The position numbers and the translations under genes were made by a program. This document shows positions 41,539-51,217 of a stretch of 64,000 nucleotides of DNA, in pieces (positions within the stretch are counted from its first letter, which is position 1; every line of letters starts with the position of its first letter). Below the pieces are notes generated by a model. It saw nothing but the letters and a program-made list of their open reading frames with translations. It did not search any database and was not told the origin of the DNA. This DNA is from Sphingomonas lacunae (GTDB taxonomy: Bacteria > Pseudomonadota > Alphaproteobacteria > Sphingomonadales > Sphingomonadaceae): contig NZ_CP053015.1 of NCBI RefSeq assembly GCF_012979535.1, positions 1,426,001 to 1,490,000 of the forward strand. Direction: 5' to 3'.

Positions 41539-42204
41539 CTAGGCAATAACGCCCAGCAGTCCTTCGAACATGGCGAGGCCGTCGCGGTTGCCATGCGCGT
41601 CCTCGATGGCGCGTTCGGGATGCGGCATCATGCCCAGCACGTTGCCCTTGGCATTCAGCACACCGGCGATGTCGCGGGCTGAACCATTGACACTGTCGGC
41701 ATAGCGGAATGCCACCCGGCCTTCGGCTTCAATCCGGTCGAGCGTTTCGGGGTCCGCGACGTAGTTGCCGTCATGATGAGCGACCGGGATCGTAACACTC
41801 TGACCCGCCTGATAACGACTTGTGAAAATGCTCCGGTTGTTCTCGACCTTCAGCGGCACGTCGCGGCAGACGAAATTGAGACCGGCATTGCGCATCAGCG
41901 CGCCTGGCAGCAGGCCCGCCTCGGTCAGCACCTGAAACCCGTTGCAAACGCCAAGGACCGGCACGCCGCGCCCCGCAGCGGCAATCACTGCCGCCATGAT
42001 CGGACTGCGCGCTGCCATCGCCCCGGAGCGCAGATAGTCGCCATAGGAAAAGCCACCGGGCAGGGCGATGAAATCCGTTCCTGCCGGGAGATCGGTAACG
42101 CGGTGCCAGACCATCGCCGGGGCGCGGCCGGTCACCAACTCGATGGCGCTGGCCATGTCGCGGTCGCAGTTGGAACCCGGAAAGACAATGACGGCGGCAG
42201 TCAT
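41539..42204 (-). CDS. purQ: Phosphoribosylformylglycinamidine synthase, glutaminase subunit
   Basis: A 221-residue class I glutamine amidotransferase. The nucleophile cysteine lies in '[17 protein letters not shown]', and the His/Glu pair in '[12 protein letters not shown]'. '[14 protein letters not shown]' is the typical PurQ opening. It supplies ammonia to PurL, with PurS, for the fourth step of purine synthesis. It is the last gene of purC-purS-purQ; purL does not follow within this window. Confidence 0.97.
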   Translation of the reverse strand: MTAAVIVFPGSNCDRDMASAIELVTGRAPAMVWHRVTDLPAGTDFIALPGGFSYGDYLRSGAMAARSPIMAAVIAAAGRGVPVLGVCNGFQVLTEAGLLPGALMRNAGLNFVCRDVPLKVENNRSIFTSRYQAGQSVTIPVAHHDGNYVADPETLDRIEAEGRVAFRYADSVNGSARDIAGVLNAKGNVLGMMPHPERAIEDAHGNRDGLAMFEGLLGVIA

Positions 42205-42229
42205 GCGGTGCGCTCCTGGAATCGGTCAG

Positions 42230-42463
42230 TCAGCTGACGCCGACGATGCGGTAATTCTCGATGACCGTGTTGGCCAACAGCTTTTCGCACATCGAACGGA
42301 CATCAGCGGCGCTGGTACCATCGGCCAAGTCGAGTTCGATGTAGCGGCCGGCGCGAACGTCGTTGACGCCTGCAAAGCCTAGGCTGCCGAGCGCATGCTG
42401 AATGGCGCGTCCCTGCGGATCGAGCACGCCGGGCTTGAGCGTGACGAACACTTCGACCTTCAT
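42230..42463 (-). CDS. purS: Phosphoribosylformylglycinamidine synthase subunit PurS
   Basis: A 77-residue protein: 'MKVEVFVTLKPGVLDPQGRA' and 'VRAGRYIELDLADG' are the canonical PurS sequences. It bridges PurQ and the small-type PurL in the three-part enzyme. It starts 3 bp after purC and ends 25 bp before purQ, so the three are one unit. Confidence 0.96.
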   Translation of the reverse strand: MKVEVFVTLKPGVLDPQGRAIQHALGSLGFAGVNDVRAGRYIELDLADGTSAADVRSMCEKLLANTVIENYRIVGVS

Positions 42464-42466
42464 GGT

Positions 42467-43246
42467 TTACTTCCCCTTGTTCTTGCGATGCTCTTCTAGG
42501 TCGAGCACTGGAGAATCCAATCCTTCGGGCAGCAGGCCGAGGCGGCGTGCCACTTCCTGATAGGCTTCGGTTTCTCCGCCCAAGTCGCGACGAAAGCGAT
42601 CCTTGTCGAGCTTTTCGCTTGTCGCCATGTCCCACAGGCGGCAACCGTCCGGGCTGATCTCATCGGCAAGGATGATGCGACTCCAGTCGCCGTCAAAAAG
42701 GCGCCCGAACTCCATCTTGAAATCGACGAGGCGGATACCGACGCCGGCGAACATGCCACAAAGGAAATCATTCACCCGGATGGCGAGGTCCTGCATGTCA
42801 TGCAGCTCGTCCTGGGTGCACCAGTTGAAACAGGCGATGTGTTCCTCTGCGATCAGCGGATCGCCCAGCGCGTCATCCTTGTAATAATATTCTATCAGCG
42901 TGCGCGGCAACGGGGTGCCTTCCTCGATGCCGAGGCGCTTCGAAATGCTCCCTGCCGCGACGTTGCGGACGACAACTTCGATCGGCACGATTTCCACCTG
43001 TCGTACCAACTGCTCGCGCATGTTGAGCCGCTTGATGAAATGGGTCGGTACACCGATGTGTCCGAGCAGGGTGAAGATATGCTCGGAGATACGATTGTTC
43101 AGCACACCCTTACCGTTGATTGTGCCGCGCTTTTGCGCGTTGAAGGCGGTTGCGTCATCCTTGAAATATTGAATAAGCGTGCCGGGTTCGGGACCCTCGT
43201 AGAGGATCTTGGCCTTGCCTTCGTAAATCTGGCGACGACGTGCCAT
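42467..43246 (-). CDS. purC: Phosphoribosylaminoimidazole-succinocarboxamide synthase
   Basis: A 259-residue SAICAR synthetase, the step joining CAIR with aspartate. Motifs: '[19 protein letters not shown]' (ATP-binding opening), '[17 protein letters not shown]', '[17 protein letters not shown]', and '[14 protein letters not shown]', which holds the metal/ATP acidic residues. The ATG at 43246 is correct; the open frame continues upstream only because it lies antisense to the crotonase gene. Confidence 0.97.
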   Translation of the reverse strand: MARRRQIYEGKAKILYEGPEPGTLIQYFKDDATAFNAQKRGTINGKGVLNNRISEHIFTLLGHIGVPTHFIKRLNMREQLVRQVEIVPIEVVVRNVAAGSISKRLGIEEGTPLPRTLIEYYYKDDALGDPLIAEEHIACFNWCTQDELHDMQDLAIRVNDFLCGMFAGVGIRLVDFKMEFGRLFDGDWSRIILADEISPDGCRLWDMATSEKLDKDRFRRDLGGETEAYQEVARRLGLLPEGLDSPVLDLEEHRKNKGK

Positions 43247-43462
43247 GGGCAGCGGTGTCCTTGTTGCCGCCGTCCAGAAAGGTGCTCGGCGGGCGTGAAA
43301 ATATCGAGCCCCGGCCGGGCAAGCGAGGCATCGCTGCACCGGGCCGGGGCGTCGGGCAGCCCTTAACGCAAAGCCGGCACTGGCGCAATTGCCGGGTTGC
43401 ACCGCATCGCGAGCATGGCAGTTTGTAGCGACGTCAGGATGAAAGCACCGAAAGGGAGAGAA

Positions 43463-44362
43463 ATGGCCGAACCGACCCAGATCAGGATCAGCCGCGAAGG
43501 CGCGGTCATGATCATCACCTTGTACCGGCCGGAGGCGATGAACGCCTTTACAGCGGTGATGAAAGACGAAATGATCGCCGCGCTCGACGAGGCCGACAAT
43601 GATGACAGCATTCGCGCGGTGATTGTTACCGGGCAGGGCGAACGGGCCTTTTGCGCTGGGGCTGACCTTTCGGCAGGCGCGGAAACATTCGACTATGACA
43701 AGCGGGTGGAGAGCGATTCGCCCGTCCAGCCGGATGGAAGCATCAATTGGAGCCATGATCTGGTCCGTGACAGCGGGGGCGAACTGAGCCTGCGTATCTT
43801 TGCCGCCAAGAAGCCGGTGATCGGCGCGATCAACGGTGCGGCGGTCGGCATTGGCGTAACGATGCAGATGCCGATGGACATGCGTCTCGCGTCGACCAAG
43901 GCGCGCTTTGGCTTTGTCTTTGCCCGCCGGGGCATTGTACCCGAGGCGGCGTCGAGCTGGTTCCTGCCGCGCCTCGTGGGCCTGCCGACCGCGCTCGACT
44001 GGTGCATGTCGGGGCGGATTTTCGGTGCTGATGAGGCGCTGGCGGCCGGTTTGGTGCAATCGGTTCATGAGCCTGAAGACCTGTTGCCCGCTGCGCTGGC
44101 GCTGGCGGAAAAGCTCACCGCCGACAGTGCGCCGGTCTCGATCGCCGCGACCCGCCACATGCTTTGGCGCATGGCGGGTGCGTCGCATCCCAATGTCGCC
44201 CACCGCTGGGACAGCCGGATGATTTTTGCACGCGGACGAATGGGAGACGCAAAGGAAGGTGTCGTCAGCTTCCTAGAGAAACGACCGGCAAAATTCACCG
44301 ACAGTGTGGCGAAAGATTACCCAGTGTTCGAGCCGTTCGACATCGATCCGGGCTATGAGTGA
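43463..44362 (+). CDS. Enoyl-CoA hydratase/isomerase (crotonase) family protein
   Basis: A 299-residue crotonase-fold enzyme. The oxyanion-hole regions appear as '[15 protein letters not shown]' and '[17 protein letters not shown]'. The segment '[20 protein letters not shown]' has a glutamate where hydratases have a catalytic one, while the second catalytic position is not obvious, so hydratase versus isomerase cannot be decided. GGGAGAG precedes the ATG. It stands alone between purC (divergent) and a methyltransferase (convergent); other beta-oxidation genes are absent nearby. Confidence 0.88.
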   Translation: MAEPTQIRISREGAVMIITLYRPEAMNAFTAVMKDEMIAALDEADNDDSIRAVIVTGQGERAFCAGADLSAGAETFDYDKRVESDSPVQPDGSINWSHDLVRDSGGELSLRIFAAKKPVIGAINGAAVGIGVTMQMPMDMRLASTKARFGFVFARRGIVPEAASSWFLPRLVGLPTALDWCMSGRIFGADEALAAGLVQSVHEPEDLLPAALALAEKLTADSAPVSIAATRHMLWRMAGASHPNVAHRWDSRMIFARGRMGDAKEGVVSFLEKRPAKFTDSVAKDYPVFEPFDIDPGYE

Positions 44363-44566
44363 CATGGTGAGGTGCTGTCGGGCACGAAGCGCCATGTAGA
44401 GGAGCAGTTAGAGCCACCATGCAGGTGCTCTTATTCAATAGAAGTCTGATTTTACAATGGTTTAATGACTCGATCTCCACTAAAGGGACGTGTCCCGTTC
44501 ATTGGGGGTCGAGTCCTGGACAGGCCGGGCTAGGCCGGCAAGCGGACCGTGTCCCGGTCCCGACCG

Positions 44567-45283
44567 TCAGATGTTGTTGCACACACGGATATCCCCCGGT
44601 GCGGGCCGTGTGCGCGCCCGCACGAACCGGGCGAGATATCCCCCGGCATTGGGCTTTTCGATGAATTCGACGGGCCGGTAGCCCACCGCCTGAAACTCAC
44701 AGATCAGCAAGGGCAGCGGCGTGCCATGCTGGGCAATCGGGCGGTTGCCGTCGACGACGATCACTTCGCCATCACCGCGCAGCGCGGGCCACAGTCGCCA
44801 GAGGAAGGCGTAGGGTTCCTCAATCTCATGATACATATGAACCATCAGCACGCGGTCAAAGCTGTTGGCCGGCAGTTTCGGATCGTCCGGAGCGCCGAGT
44901 TTGATCGCTACATTGTCGAGCCGTTCACGGTTGATCCGCACGCCGAGCTTTTCAATCGCTGCAGGCAATATGTCCTGTGCGAGGACACGACCACCCGGCC
45001 CGACCCGTTCCGACAGCCGAACGGTGTAATAGCCGTCCCCGGCGCCAATATCCGCCACCCACATACCGGGCTCTATGCCGGCATTGGACATGACATCGTC
45101 TGCCTCACCGAGCCGGTCACGAACATCCTCATCAGCCCAGCGTGTCGAAACCGTGGGCGCCACCGGACGGTTTGCGCGCGGAAATTCAGAAGCGCTGCCC
45201 GGCCGATCTTCGCCAAACGGCCATTGGTCACAGCCCGAGAGCAGAAAGGCAGACAGAAAGAGGAGGCAGACAGATGGCTTCAC
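44567..45283 (-). CDS. Lipoprotein with a SAM-dependent methyltransferase domain
   Basis: A 238-residue protein. The N-terminus is a lipoprotein signal (MKPSVCLLFLSAFLLSGC, lipid cysteine 18), followed by a class I methyltransferase fold: 'GMWVADIGAGDGYYTVRLSE' (SAM loop), 'GRVLAQDILPAAIEKLG' and 'FDRVLMVHMYHEIEEPYAFL'. A methyltransferase outside the cytoplasm would lack SAM, which makes this combination odd; such lipoprotein-signal relatives do occur in proteobacteria. Function is unknown. It lies 92 bp downstream of prfB on the same strand. Confidence 0.8.
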   Translation of the reverse strand: MKPSVCLLFLSAFLLSGCDQWPFGEDRPGSASEFPRANRPVAPTVSTRWADEDVRDRLGEADDVMSNAGIEPGMWVADIGAGDGYYTVRLSERVGPGGRVLAQDILPAAIEKLGVRINRERLDNVAIKLGAPDDPKLPANSFDRVLMVHMYHEIEEPYAFLWRLWPALRGDGEVIVVDGNRPIAQHGTPLPLLICEFQAVGYRPVEFIEKPNAGGYLARFVRARTRPAPGDIRVCNNI

Positions 45284-45375
45284 GTGACAACCAGTCCCTC
45301 ACCGGCCGACAGGCGCGGTCGGGGAGTCAATTAGAGCCAAAGCACCATCCGGGGCAAGCACCGGAGGGTGGATGA

Positions 45376-46503
45376 TCAATCCACATCCTCGACATCCACC
45401 TTTTCACCTGTGACGCGCTGGGCCAATGCGGCAGCCATGAAGGGGTCAAGGGCACCGTCAAGCACATCGCCGGGCGCGGTCGAGGTGACACCGGTGCGCA
45501 GATCCTTGACCAGCTGGTAGGGCTGCAGAACGTAACTGCGGATCTGGTGTCCCCAGCCGATGTCGGTCTTGGCGGCATGTTCCGCGCTGGCTGCTTCTTC
45601 CCGCTTACGCAGTTCGGCCTCGTAGATGCGCGCCTTCAGCATGTTCATCGCCTCGGCCTTGTTCTTGTGCTGGCTACGCTGGTTTTGGCAGGCAACGATT
45701 ATCCCGGTCGGAATATGGGTGATACGGACGGCGGAGTCGGTTGTGTTGACGTGCTGTCCACCCGCCCCCGAAGCTCGGTACGTGTCGATCTTGAGGTCGC
45801 TTTCAGAGACCTCCACAACAATATTGTCGTCAATCACCGGATAGACACCGACGCTCGAAAAACTGGTGTGGCGGCGCGCCGAGCTGTCGTAGGGACTGAT
45901 GCGCACGAGCCGGTGGACACCCGTTTCGGTCTTGGCAAAGCCATAGGCATTTTCGCCTTTGATCAGCAAAGTGGCCGATTTGATACCGGCCTGTTCGCCC
46001 GACTGATGTTCAACCAGTTCGACCTTCATCCCGCGCCGTTCGGCCCAGCGTTGATACATGCGCAGCAGCATTTCCGCCCAGTCCTGGCTTTCCGTGCCGC
46101 CGGCCCCCGCGTGGATTTCCAGGTAAGTGTCGTTGCCGTCGGCTTCTCCGGCAAGCAATGCTTTGGTCTTGTCCTCATCCGCCCGTGCGGCAAGCGCGGC
46201 AAGGGCGGCGACGGCGTCATCGACGAGCGCTTCGTCTCCCTCCGCTTCGGCCATTTCGGCCAGTTCCACCGTATCCGCCATTTCCTGTTCAATGGCCAGG
46301 GTTGCGCCAATGGCCTCGTCTAGCCGCCGACGTTCACGCATCACTTCCTGTGCCGCCTTGGGATCATTCCATAGCGAGGCGTCCTCGACCCGGGCGTTCA
46401 ATTCGGCCAGCCGGACATTGGCGACGTCCCAGTCGAGGAAACGGCGCAGCAGGGCCGTGGCGGCCTTGATGCGATCGACATGGGCTTGCGCTTCAGCGCG
46501 CAT
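45376..46503 (-). CDS. prfB: Peptide chain release factor 2
   Basis: A 375-residue release factor that reads UGA and UAA. The catalytic GGQ loop is '[20 protein letters not shown]'. The stop-codon-reading tripeptide, SPF in E. coli, is SPY here ('[20 protein letters not shown]'). The frame is continuous from ATG 46503: no in-frame TGA and no programmed +1 frameshift site of the E. coli kind. It is encoded downstream of the PBP1A gene on the same strand. Confidence 0.96.
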   Translation of the reverse strand: MRAEAQAHVDRIKAATALLRRFLDWDVANVRLAELNARVEDASLWNDPKAAQEVMRERRRLDEAIGATLAIEQEMADTVELAEMAEAEGDEALVDDAVAALAALAARADEDKTKALLAGEADGNDTYLEIHAGAGGTESQDWAEMLLRMYQRWAERRGMKVELVEHQSGEQAGIKSATLLIKGENAYGFAKTETGVHRLVRISPYDSSARRHTSFSSVGVYPVIDDNIVVEVSESDLKIDTYRASGAGGQHVNTTDSAVRITHIPTGIIVACQNQRSQHKNKAEAMNMLKARIYEAELRKREEAASAEHAAKTDIGWGHQIRSYVLQPYQLVKDLRTGVTSTAPGDVLDGALDPFMAAALAQRVTGEKVDVEDVD

Positions 46504-46620
46504 GGGACACTCCTGCTTGGTCTATACTATAAATCGGAACGCCGGCAGATAAGAAGATGGGCGGCGCCTGTCCATCGCTGAACAGTGTTATGTGGCTGGG
46601 CAAGGCGACGGAACAGCCGA

Positions 46621-49230
46621 TCAGTAGATGCCGCCTTGACCCTGCCGATCAAGAAAATCCTCGTCCCGATCGGCCCTGCGCGCGGCTGGGCGATCGCTGG
46701 TTGCGCGTTCACGACGCCGCTCGGTAGCGGGACGCTCTTCGTCAATCTCCTCGCTGCGGGCTGTGCGGCGCGGCTCGGTTTCGGGCTTGAACGCTTCCCA
46801 GATAACCGGCGATTCAAAGCCGCCGGCGGGCCAAGCGCCGAATACACGCCGACCGGAACGGCGTTCGATGCGGACCATCCTAATTCCTTCGGGGGCAAGG
46901 AAAGGGACCGGGGGCTGGCCACGCGTGGCGGCGCGGGCATATTCCTTGAAGATCGGCGCCGCCATTGTGCCACCGGCGGCATAACCGCCGAGATTGCGGG
47001 GACGGTCATAGCCGAGATAGACGCCAGCGACCCAGTCCGGGGTCCCGCCGATGAACCAGACGTCGGTCGGCCCGGTGGTTGTCCCGGTTTTGCCGAACAA
47101 CGGGCGGTTGAGGTCCCGCAGGACCTTTGCTGTACCGCGCTGTATCACGCCTTCCAGCATGTGGACGGTTTGATAAGCGGTCAGCGGGTCCATCAGCTGG
47201 CGTCCGCTTGGCGAGAACCGCGGCATCGGCCGTCCGTCCCAGTCCTGGGCATTGCAACCCTGGCAGGGGCGCCAGTTTGCAGGGAAAATGACCTTGCCAC
47301 GCCGATCCTGAACATAGTCGATCAGGCGAGGCGTGAGAGATCGGCCATGATTGACCAGGACGGCATAGGCATTGGTCAATTTCGACACGGTCGTTTCACC
47401 TGCCCCCAGCGCAAACGCCAGATAGGGGCGATATTCACCGATCCCCAGGCGCTTGTAGGTGGCCACAACCTTGTCCATGCCGATCTGATTTGCGGTGGCC
47501 ACCGTCATCAGGTTACGCGACTGTTCAAGTCCCCAGCGCATTGTCTGTGGGCCTGCCGCGCCGCCGCCGGAATTGCGGAAGCATTTACGGCCAAGCGTGG
47601 CGCTTTGATCGACACATAATGGGCCATCGACGATGATCGAGGCCGGTGTCATTTCATTGTCGAGCGCTGTCGCATAAACGAAAGGTTTGATTGTGGAACC
47701 CGGCTGGCGTTCGGCCTGGGTGGCGCGGTTGAAGCTTTGCAGGCGTGAATCAAAGCCGCCCTGCATGGCGTAGACGCGTCCCGAATGGGTGCTTTGCGCG
47801 ATGAAGCCGCCCGAGATACCGGGAACGGTGCGCAACGTGTAGACATTGCCGCTGACCCGTTTGACGAGGATGATGTCCCCCGGTTTCATCGCATTATAGG
47901 CACTGCCGCCGCTGCGCGCCGCCATGGCGGCATAACCCGACGGAAGGAGGCCGGTTTCGCCATCCGGGAAGCCGATGCTGGCATCGCCGCCCGCCTTTTC
48001 AAGAACAACCGCGACGCGCCAGTCGTCAAAATCGACACCAAGGCCGGAAGATTGCAGGCGCCCTTTCCAGCTGTCGAGCGGGATGGTGGCCAGCGGTCCC
48101 GACCAGCCGCGATTCCCATGATAGCGCAGCATGGCATTGCGCATCGCCCGTTCGGCGACATCCTGCAACTCTCCATTATAGGCGGTGCGAACCCAGAGCC
48201 CGCCGCCATAGACACTGTGGGGTCCATCATCTGCATTTTCGCCGAAGCGGGTGATCAGCTCTCGGCGGACTTCTTCCATATAATAGCCGCCGACATCCTT
48301 GAACTGGGAGCCGCGGCGGGCGACAAGACCAAGGGGTGCGGCGGCCGCGGCGGCACGTTGCTGTTCAGTGATCCAGCCAGCACGCAGCATTTCCCGCAGT
48401 ACATAGGCGCGGCGGTTGAGTGCCGCCTGTTCCTGACCCCGGCGGCCATATTTTTCAGGTGCCTTGGGCAAGGTGGCAAGAAAGGCCATTTCGGGCAGAG
48501 TCAGTTCGCCGACATCCTTGTCGAAATAGGCACGGGCGGCGGCCTGAACGCCATAGGATTGGCGGCCGAGCGGGATTTCGTTGAGATAGAGTTCAAGGAT
48601 TTGCTGCTTGGTCAGCACGCTTTCGATGCGATAGGCCAGCAGTATCTCCCGAAATTTGCGGGATATGGAATATTCGTCGCCCAGCAGGATGTTCTTGGCA
48701 ACCTGTTGGGTGATGGTCGAACCCCCACGGGCCCGCTGGCCCGAGCCCAATTTGGTGACATAATCGACGACTGCGCCGAAAATGCCGGGGTAATCGACGC
48801 CGCCATGTTCCCAGAAAGTGCGGTCTTCTGCGGCGAGAAAAGCGCGCACCAGCAAAGGCGGGAATTCGTCATAGTCCAGCTGCACACGCCGTTCACGGGC
48901 AAAGCTGTGCGTCGGCACCCCTTCAACATCGCGCACGATGGTTGGCAGCGGCGGTTCATAGGTCAACAGGCGGTCTGCGCTGGGAAGATCGCGGATGACA
49001 AGCAGCCAGAGCAGGAACAGGCCAAACAGGCCCACGCAGCTGCTCCAGACAAGCCAGCGGAACCAGCGTCGATGCCAGTTGCGGCTGAACCAGTCCCGCA
49101 CTCCGCCAAACAGCGACCGACCGGCATCAGCCACTCCATCGGCTTCGCGGGTCAGGCGCAGGCGAAGGGATTTCCCCTTGGACACGGTGCTGGCGCTGCC
49201 GGTATCGGGTGTCGGGCTGGTGTCAGACAT
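46621..49230 (-). CDS. mrcA: Penicillin-binding protein 1A (bifunctional glycosyltransferase/transpeptidase)
   Basis: An 869-residue class A PBP. It has a cytoplasmic arm, one transmembrane helix (about residues 62-84), and a GT51 domain with the catalytic glutamate in 'LAAEDRTFWEHGGVDYPGIF' and 'RARGGSTITQQVAKNILLG'. An OB-like domain is followed by the transpeptidase with SxxK in 'RQPGSTIKPFVYATAL' (about residue 513), SxN as 'EQSRNLMTV' and KTGT in 'PLFGKTGTTTGPTDVWFI'. The C-terminal ~60 residues are charged and disordered. It builds and cross-links peptidoglycan. It is encoded just before prfB and after amiC on the same strand. Confidence 0.96.
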   Translation of the reverse strand: MSDTSPTPDTGSASTVSKGKSLRLRLTREADGVADAGRSLFGGVRDWFSRNWHRRWFRWLVWSSCVGLFGLFLLWLLVIRDLPSADRLLTYEPPLPTIVRDVEGVPTHSFARERRVQLDYDEFPPLLVRAFLAAEDRTFWEHGGVDYPGIFGAVVDYVTKLGSGQRARGGSTITQQVAKNILLGDEYSISRKFREILLAYRIESVLTKQQILELYLNEIPLGRQSYGVQAAARAYFDKDVGELTLPEMAFLATLPKAPEKYGRRGQEQAALNRRAYVLREMLRAGWITEQQRAAAAAAPLGLVARRGSQFKDVGGYYMEEVRRELITRFGENADDGPHSVYGGGLWVRTAYNGELQDVAERAMRNAMLRYHGNRGWSGPLATIPLDSWKGRLQSSGLGVDFDDWRVAVVLEKAGGDASIGFPDGETGLLPSGYAAMAARSGGSAYNAMKPGDIILVKRVSGNVYTLRTVPGISGGFIAQSTHSGRVYAMQGGFDSRLQSFNRATQAERQPGSTIKPFVYATALDNEMTPASIIVDGPLCVDQSATLGRKCFRNSGGGAAGPQTMRWGLEQSRNLMTVATANQIGMDKVVATYKRLGIGEYRPYLAFALGAGETTVSKLTNAYAVLVNHGRSLTPRLIDYVQDRRGKVIFPANWRPCQGCNAQDWDGRPMPRFSPSGRQLMDPLTAYQTVHMLEGVIQRGTAKVLRDLNRPLFGKTGTTTGPTDVWFIGGTPDWVAGVYLGYDRPRNLGGYAAGGTMAAPIFKEYARAATRGQPPVPFLAPEGIRMVRIERRSGRRVFGAWPAGGFESPVIWEAFKPETEPRRTARSEEIDEERPATERRRERATSDRPAARRADRDEDFLDRQGQGGIY

Positions 49231-49324
49231 AGACCACCGCCTCTAGCATGAAATCGCTGGCCTGCCAGCGGCCTATTGCAACTGCCTGATCTGGCAGGCG
49301 CAATGACCTCGTGTGGCGGGTGGA

Positions 49325-50632
49325 TCAGCGCGCGGCGCCGCGTCCTGCACTGGCAACAGCCGCTTCGCGTGCCGCAATCTGTCTGGCGAAATGGGTCAGT
49401 ACGGCTTGCCGGATACCCCGAGCGATATTCTGCTGTCCTTCGCGACTGGCAATGCGGGCTGCGTCTGCCTCGTTGGTGATGAACCCGGTTTCGACCAGCA
49501 CGGATGGCATGTCAGGCGCCTTGAGGACAACAAAGCCGGCGAAGCGGTGCGAATCCGTGCGGAAGGGAATGGTGCCGGCTGCCGCGCGCTGAAGGGTGCG
49601 GGCAAAATCGGCGGAGAGGTTCATCGTTTCGCGCTGGGTCAGGTCAATCAGGATGGACCGGACATCGTCACTGCGGCCACCAAGATCAATGCCGTTGAGG
49701 ATGTTGGCGCGGTTTTCCCGCGCGGCCAGGCGTGCCGCCTCGCGGTCGGACGCGACTTCGGACAGGGTATAGATGGAAGCGCCGGTGGCATGTTCATTCT
49801 CCGCCGCATCGGCGTGTATTGAGATGAACAGGTTGGCATTGAGGCGCCGGGCGAGGCCATAACGTTCCTCGAGTACCAGATAGCGGTCGTCTTCGCGCGT
49901 CAGGGCAACGCGGACCCGGCCTGTTGCGACCAGCGCGTCGCGGGTTGCCCGCGCAATGGCCAGCGTAACTTCTTCTTCGCGCAGCCTGCCGTCACGCGAC
50001 AGGGCTCCCGGGTCATGGCCCCCGTGGCCGGCGTCGATCACGACCAGTGGCAGGCGACTGTCTGCCGGGCCATAGACGCGGGGCAGGCCGAGGCCACGGG
50101 CAGGGCCGATGGGCACGGATACCTGATAAGGCCGGTTCTCCCGCCGGGCCATCGCCAGCGTCGGCGTACCGGAGACGGGTGACGCGATCAGCCGCTCACC
50201 GCGCCGGACCGCGTCGACAAACTGGCTGACCGAAGCGGAGCGAAGCGCGACCGTTATGCTGCGGCCATCGGGTGAGAAGCGCACGGTGTTGATGACGGCA
50301 GGCTGACCGAGATCCAGAACAAGGCGCAGCGTATCGGAACCAAAGCGGCCCTGGCGGACCCGGAGCACATCTCCGCTGCTGTCCATCACCGGACGTCCGG
50401 GTGAGGCGCCGGCAATATCGATGGCGAGGCGACGCGGACCATCGAGCGCAAAGCTGGCGGCTTCTCCCACCGGCCCGTCGAAACGGAGGGTAAGTTCACC
50501 ATCTTCGAGTCGCGCAGACTGCAGGGAACCCGCCTCAGCAGGGGACCATCCGGTCAAACAAAACAGGGCGAGCAACAGTTGGAGCACTGGTGCCTTATGC
50601 CGCCATTTTCCCTCTGAGGTCCAGATAGGCAT
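49325..50632 (-). CDS. N-acetylmuramoyl-L-alanine amidase (AmiC type)
   Basis: A 435-residue exported amidase. Its signal segment (about residues 15-34) is followed by an AMIN domain ('ARLEDGELTLRFDGPVGEAA') that targets septal peptidoglycan. The Amidase_3 catalytic domain carries zinc ligands in 'VVIDAGHGGHDPGALSRDG', the Glu of 'REEEVTLAIA', the His of 'LFISIHADAAENEHATG' and the catalytic Glu of 'PSVLVETGFITNEADA'. It separates daughter cells by cutting the stem peptide from MurNAc. AGGGG lies seven bases before ATG 50632. It is normally activated by LytM-type factors such as the M23 protein in this window (inference). Confidence 0.94.
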   Translation of the reverse strand: MPIWTSEGKWRHKAPVLQLLLALFCLTGWSPAEAGSLQSARLEDGELTLRFDGPVGEAASFALDGPRRLAIDIAGASPGRPVMDSSGDVLRVRQGRFGSDTLRLVLDLGQPAVINTVRFSPDGRSITVALRSASVSQFVDAVRRGERLIASPVSGTPTLAMARRENRPYQVSVPIGPARGLGLPRVYGPADSRLPLVVIDAGHGGHDPGALSRDGRLREEEVTLAIARATRDALVATGRVRVALTREDDRYLVLEERYGLARRLNANLFISIHADAAENEHATGASIYTLSEVASDREAARLAARENRANILNGIDLGGRSDDVRSILIDLTQRETMNLSADFARTLQRAAAGTIPFRTDSHRFAGFVVLKAPDMPSVLVETGFITNEADAARIASREGQQNIARGIRQAVLTHFARQIAAREAAVASAGRGAAR

Positions 50633-51217
50633 TCGAATCCCCTTTGCGACCCGGGCCCGGTTCGACCAAGGTGAAGGGAGCATTAGCCACAAGGGACCAA
50701 TTGGTTCTGAAGGAAGGCAGTTAACGTGCTGTCATCCATTTTTGCATACCATGAGGGCAGTTCGGGCCCTTACCCAATGGTCAACCGGACGTCTGCCGCC
50801 AGCACGGTGCCGATTGGACAGGGGGGGATGCTTTTTGTTGCCCCGCCCCCATGGCGGTGCTAGCACCCAAGTCACCAGTCGACCGGCGCCATCGAGGGCG
50901 TCGCCGGATTGGCCATAAGAATTGCGACTTCCGGCCGGAGCGATGGGCTCCCCCGGTAAGTCCAGACCAGGTTGAATGCCAAATGAGCAACACGCTTTCC
51001 TTCTGCGACCGCCCCGAAAGGGCAGGCGCGGATGGTTTTGCTGCGTGGCTGATCGGCTTTGACTCGCTTCACACCGCTTCCGGTCTGTCCGGACGCGGCC
51101 AACACCCTGAAACCGGGACCTTCTTCGCGACGCAAACCCTGCCGTCGCGCCTGTCCCCTGCCTATCGCGCGGCCGCCAGTGCATCTGACGCCGGCCGCCG
51201 CGCCCGGAGTAAAATGA
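50633..51217 (+). other. 585-bp intergenic region and probable long rne leader
   Basis: No gene is supported here: the ORFs that cross it lack ribosome sites and recognisable sequence. It separates the divergent amiC and rne genes. Long 5' leaders through which RNase E limits its own mRNA are known in enterobacteria, and a similar role here is plausible but unproven. The amiC promoter must also lie here. Confidence 0.45.

Noticed and set aside
43247..44203. N-terminal extension of purC making a 578-residue protein
   Set aside because: The extra part is antisense to the crotonase gene, and PurC proteins of about 240-260 residues start at [13 protein letters not shown].
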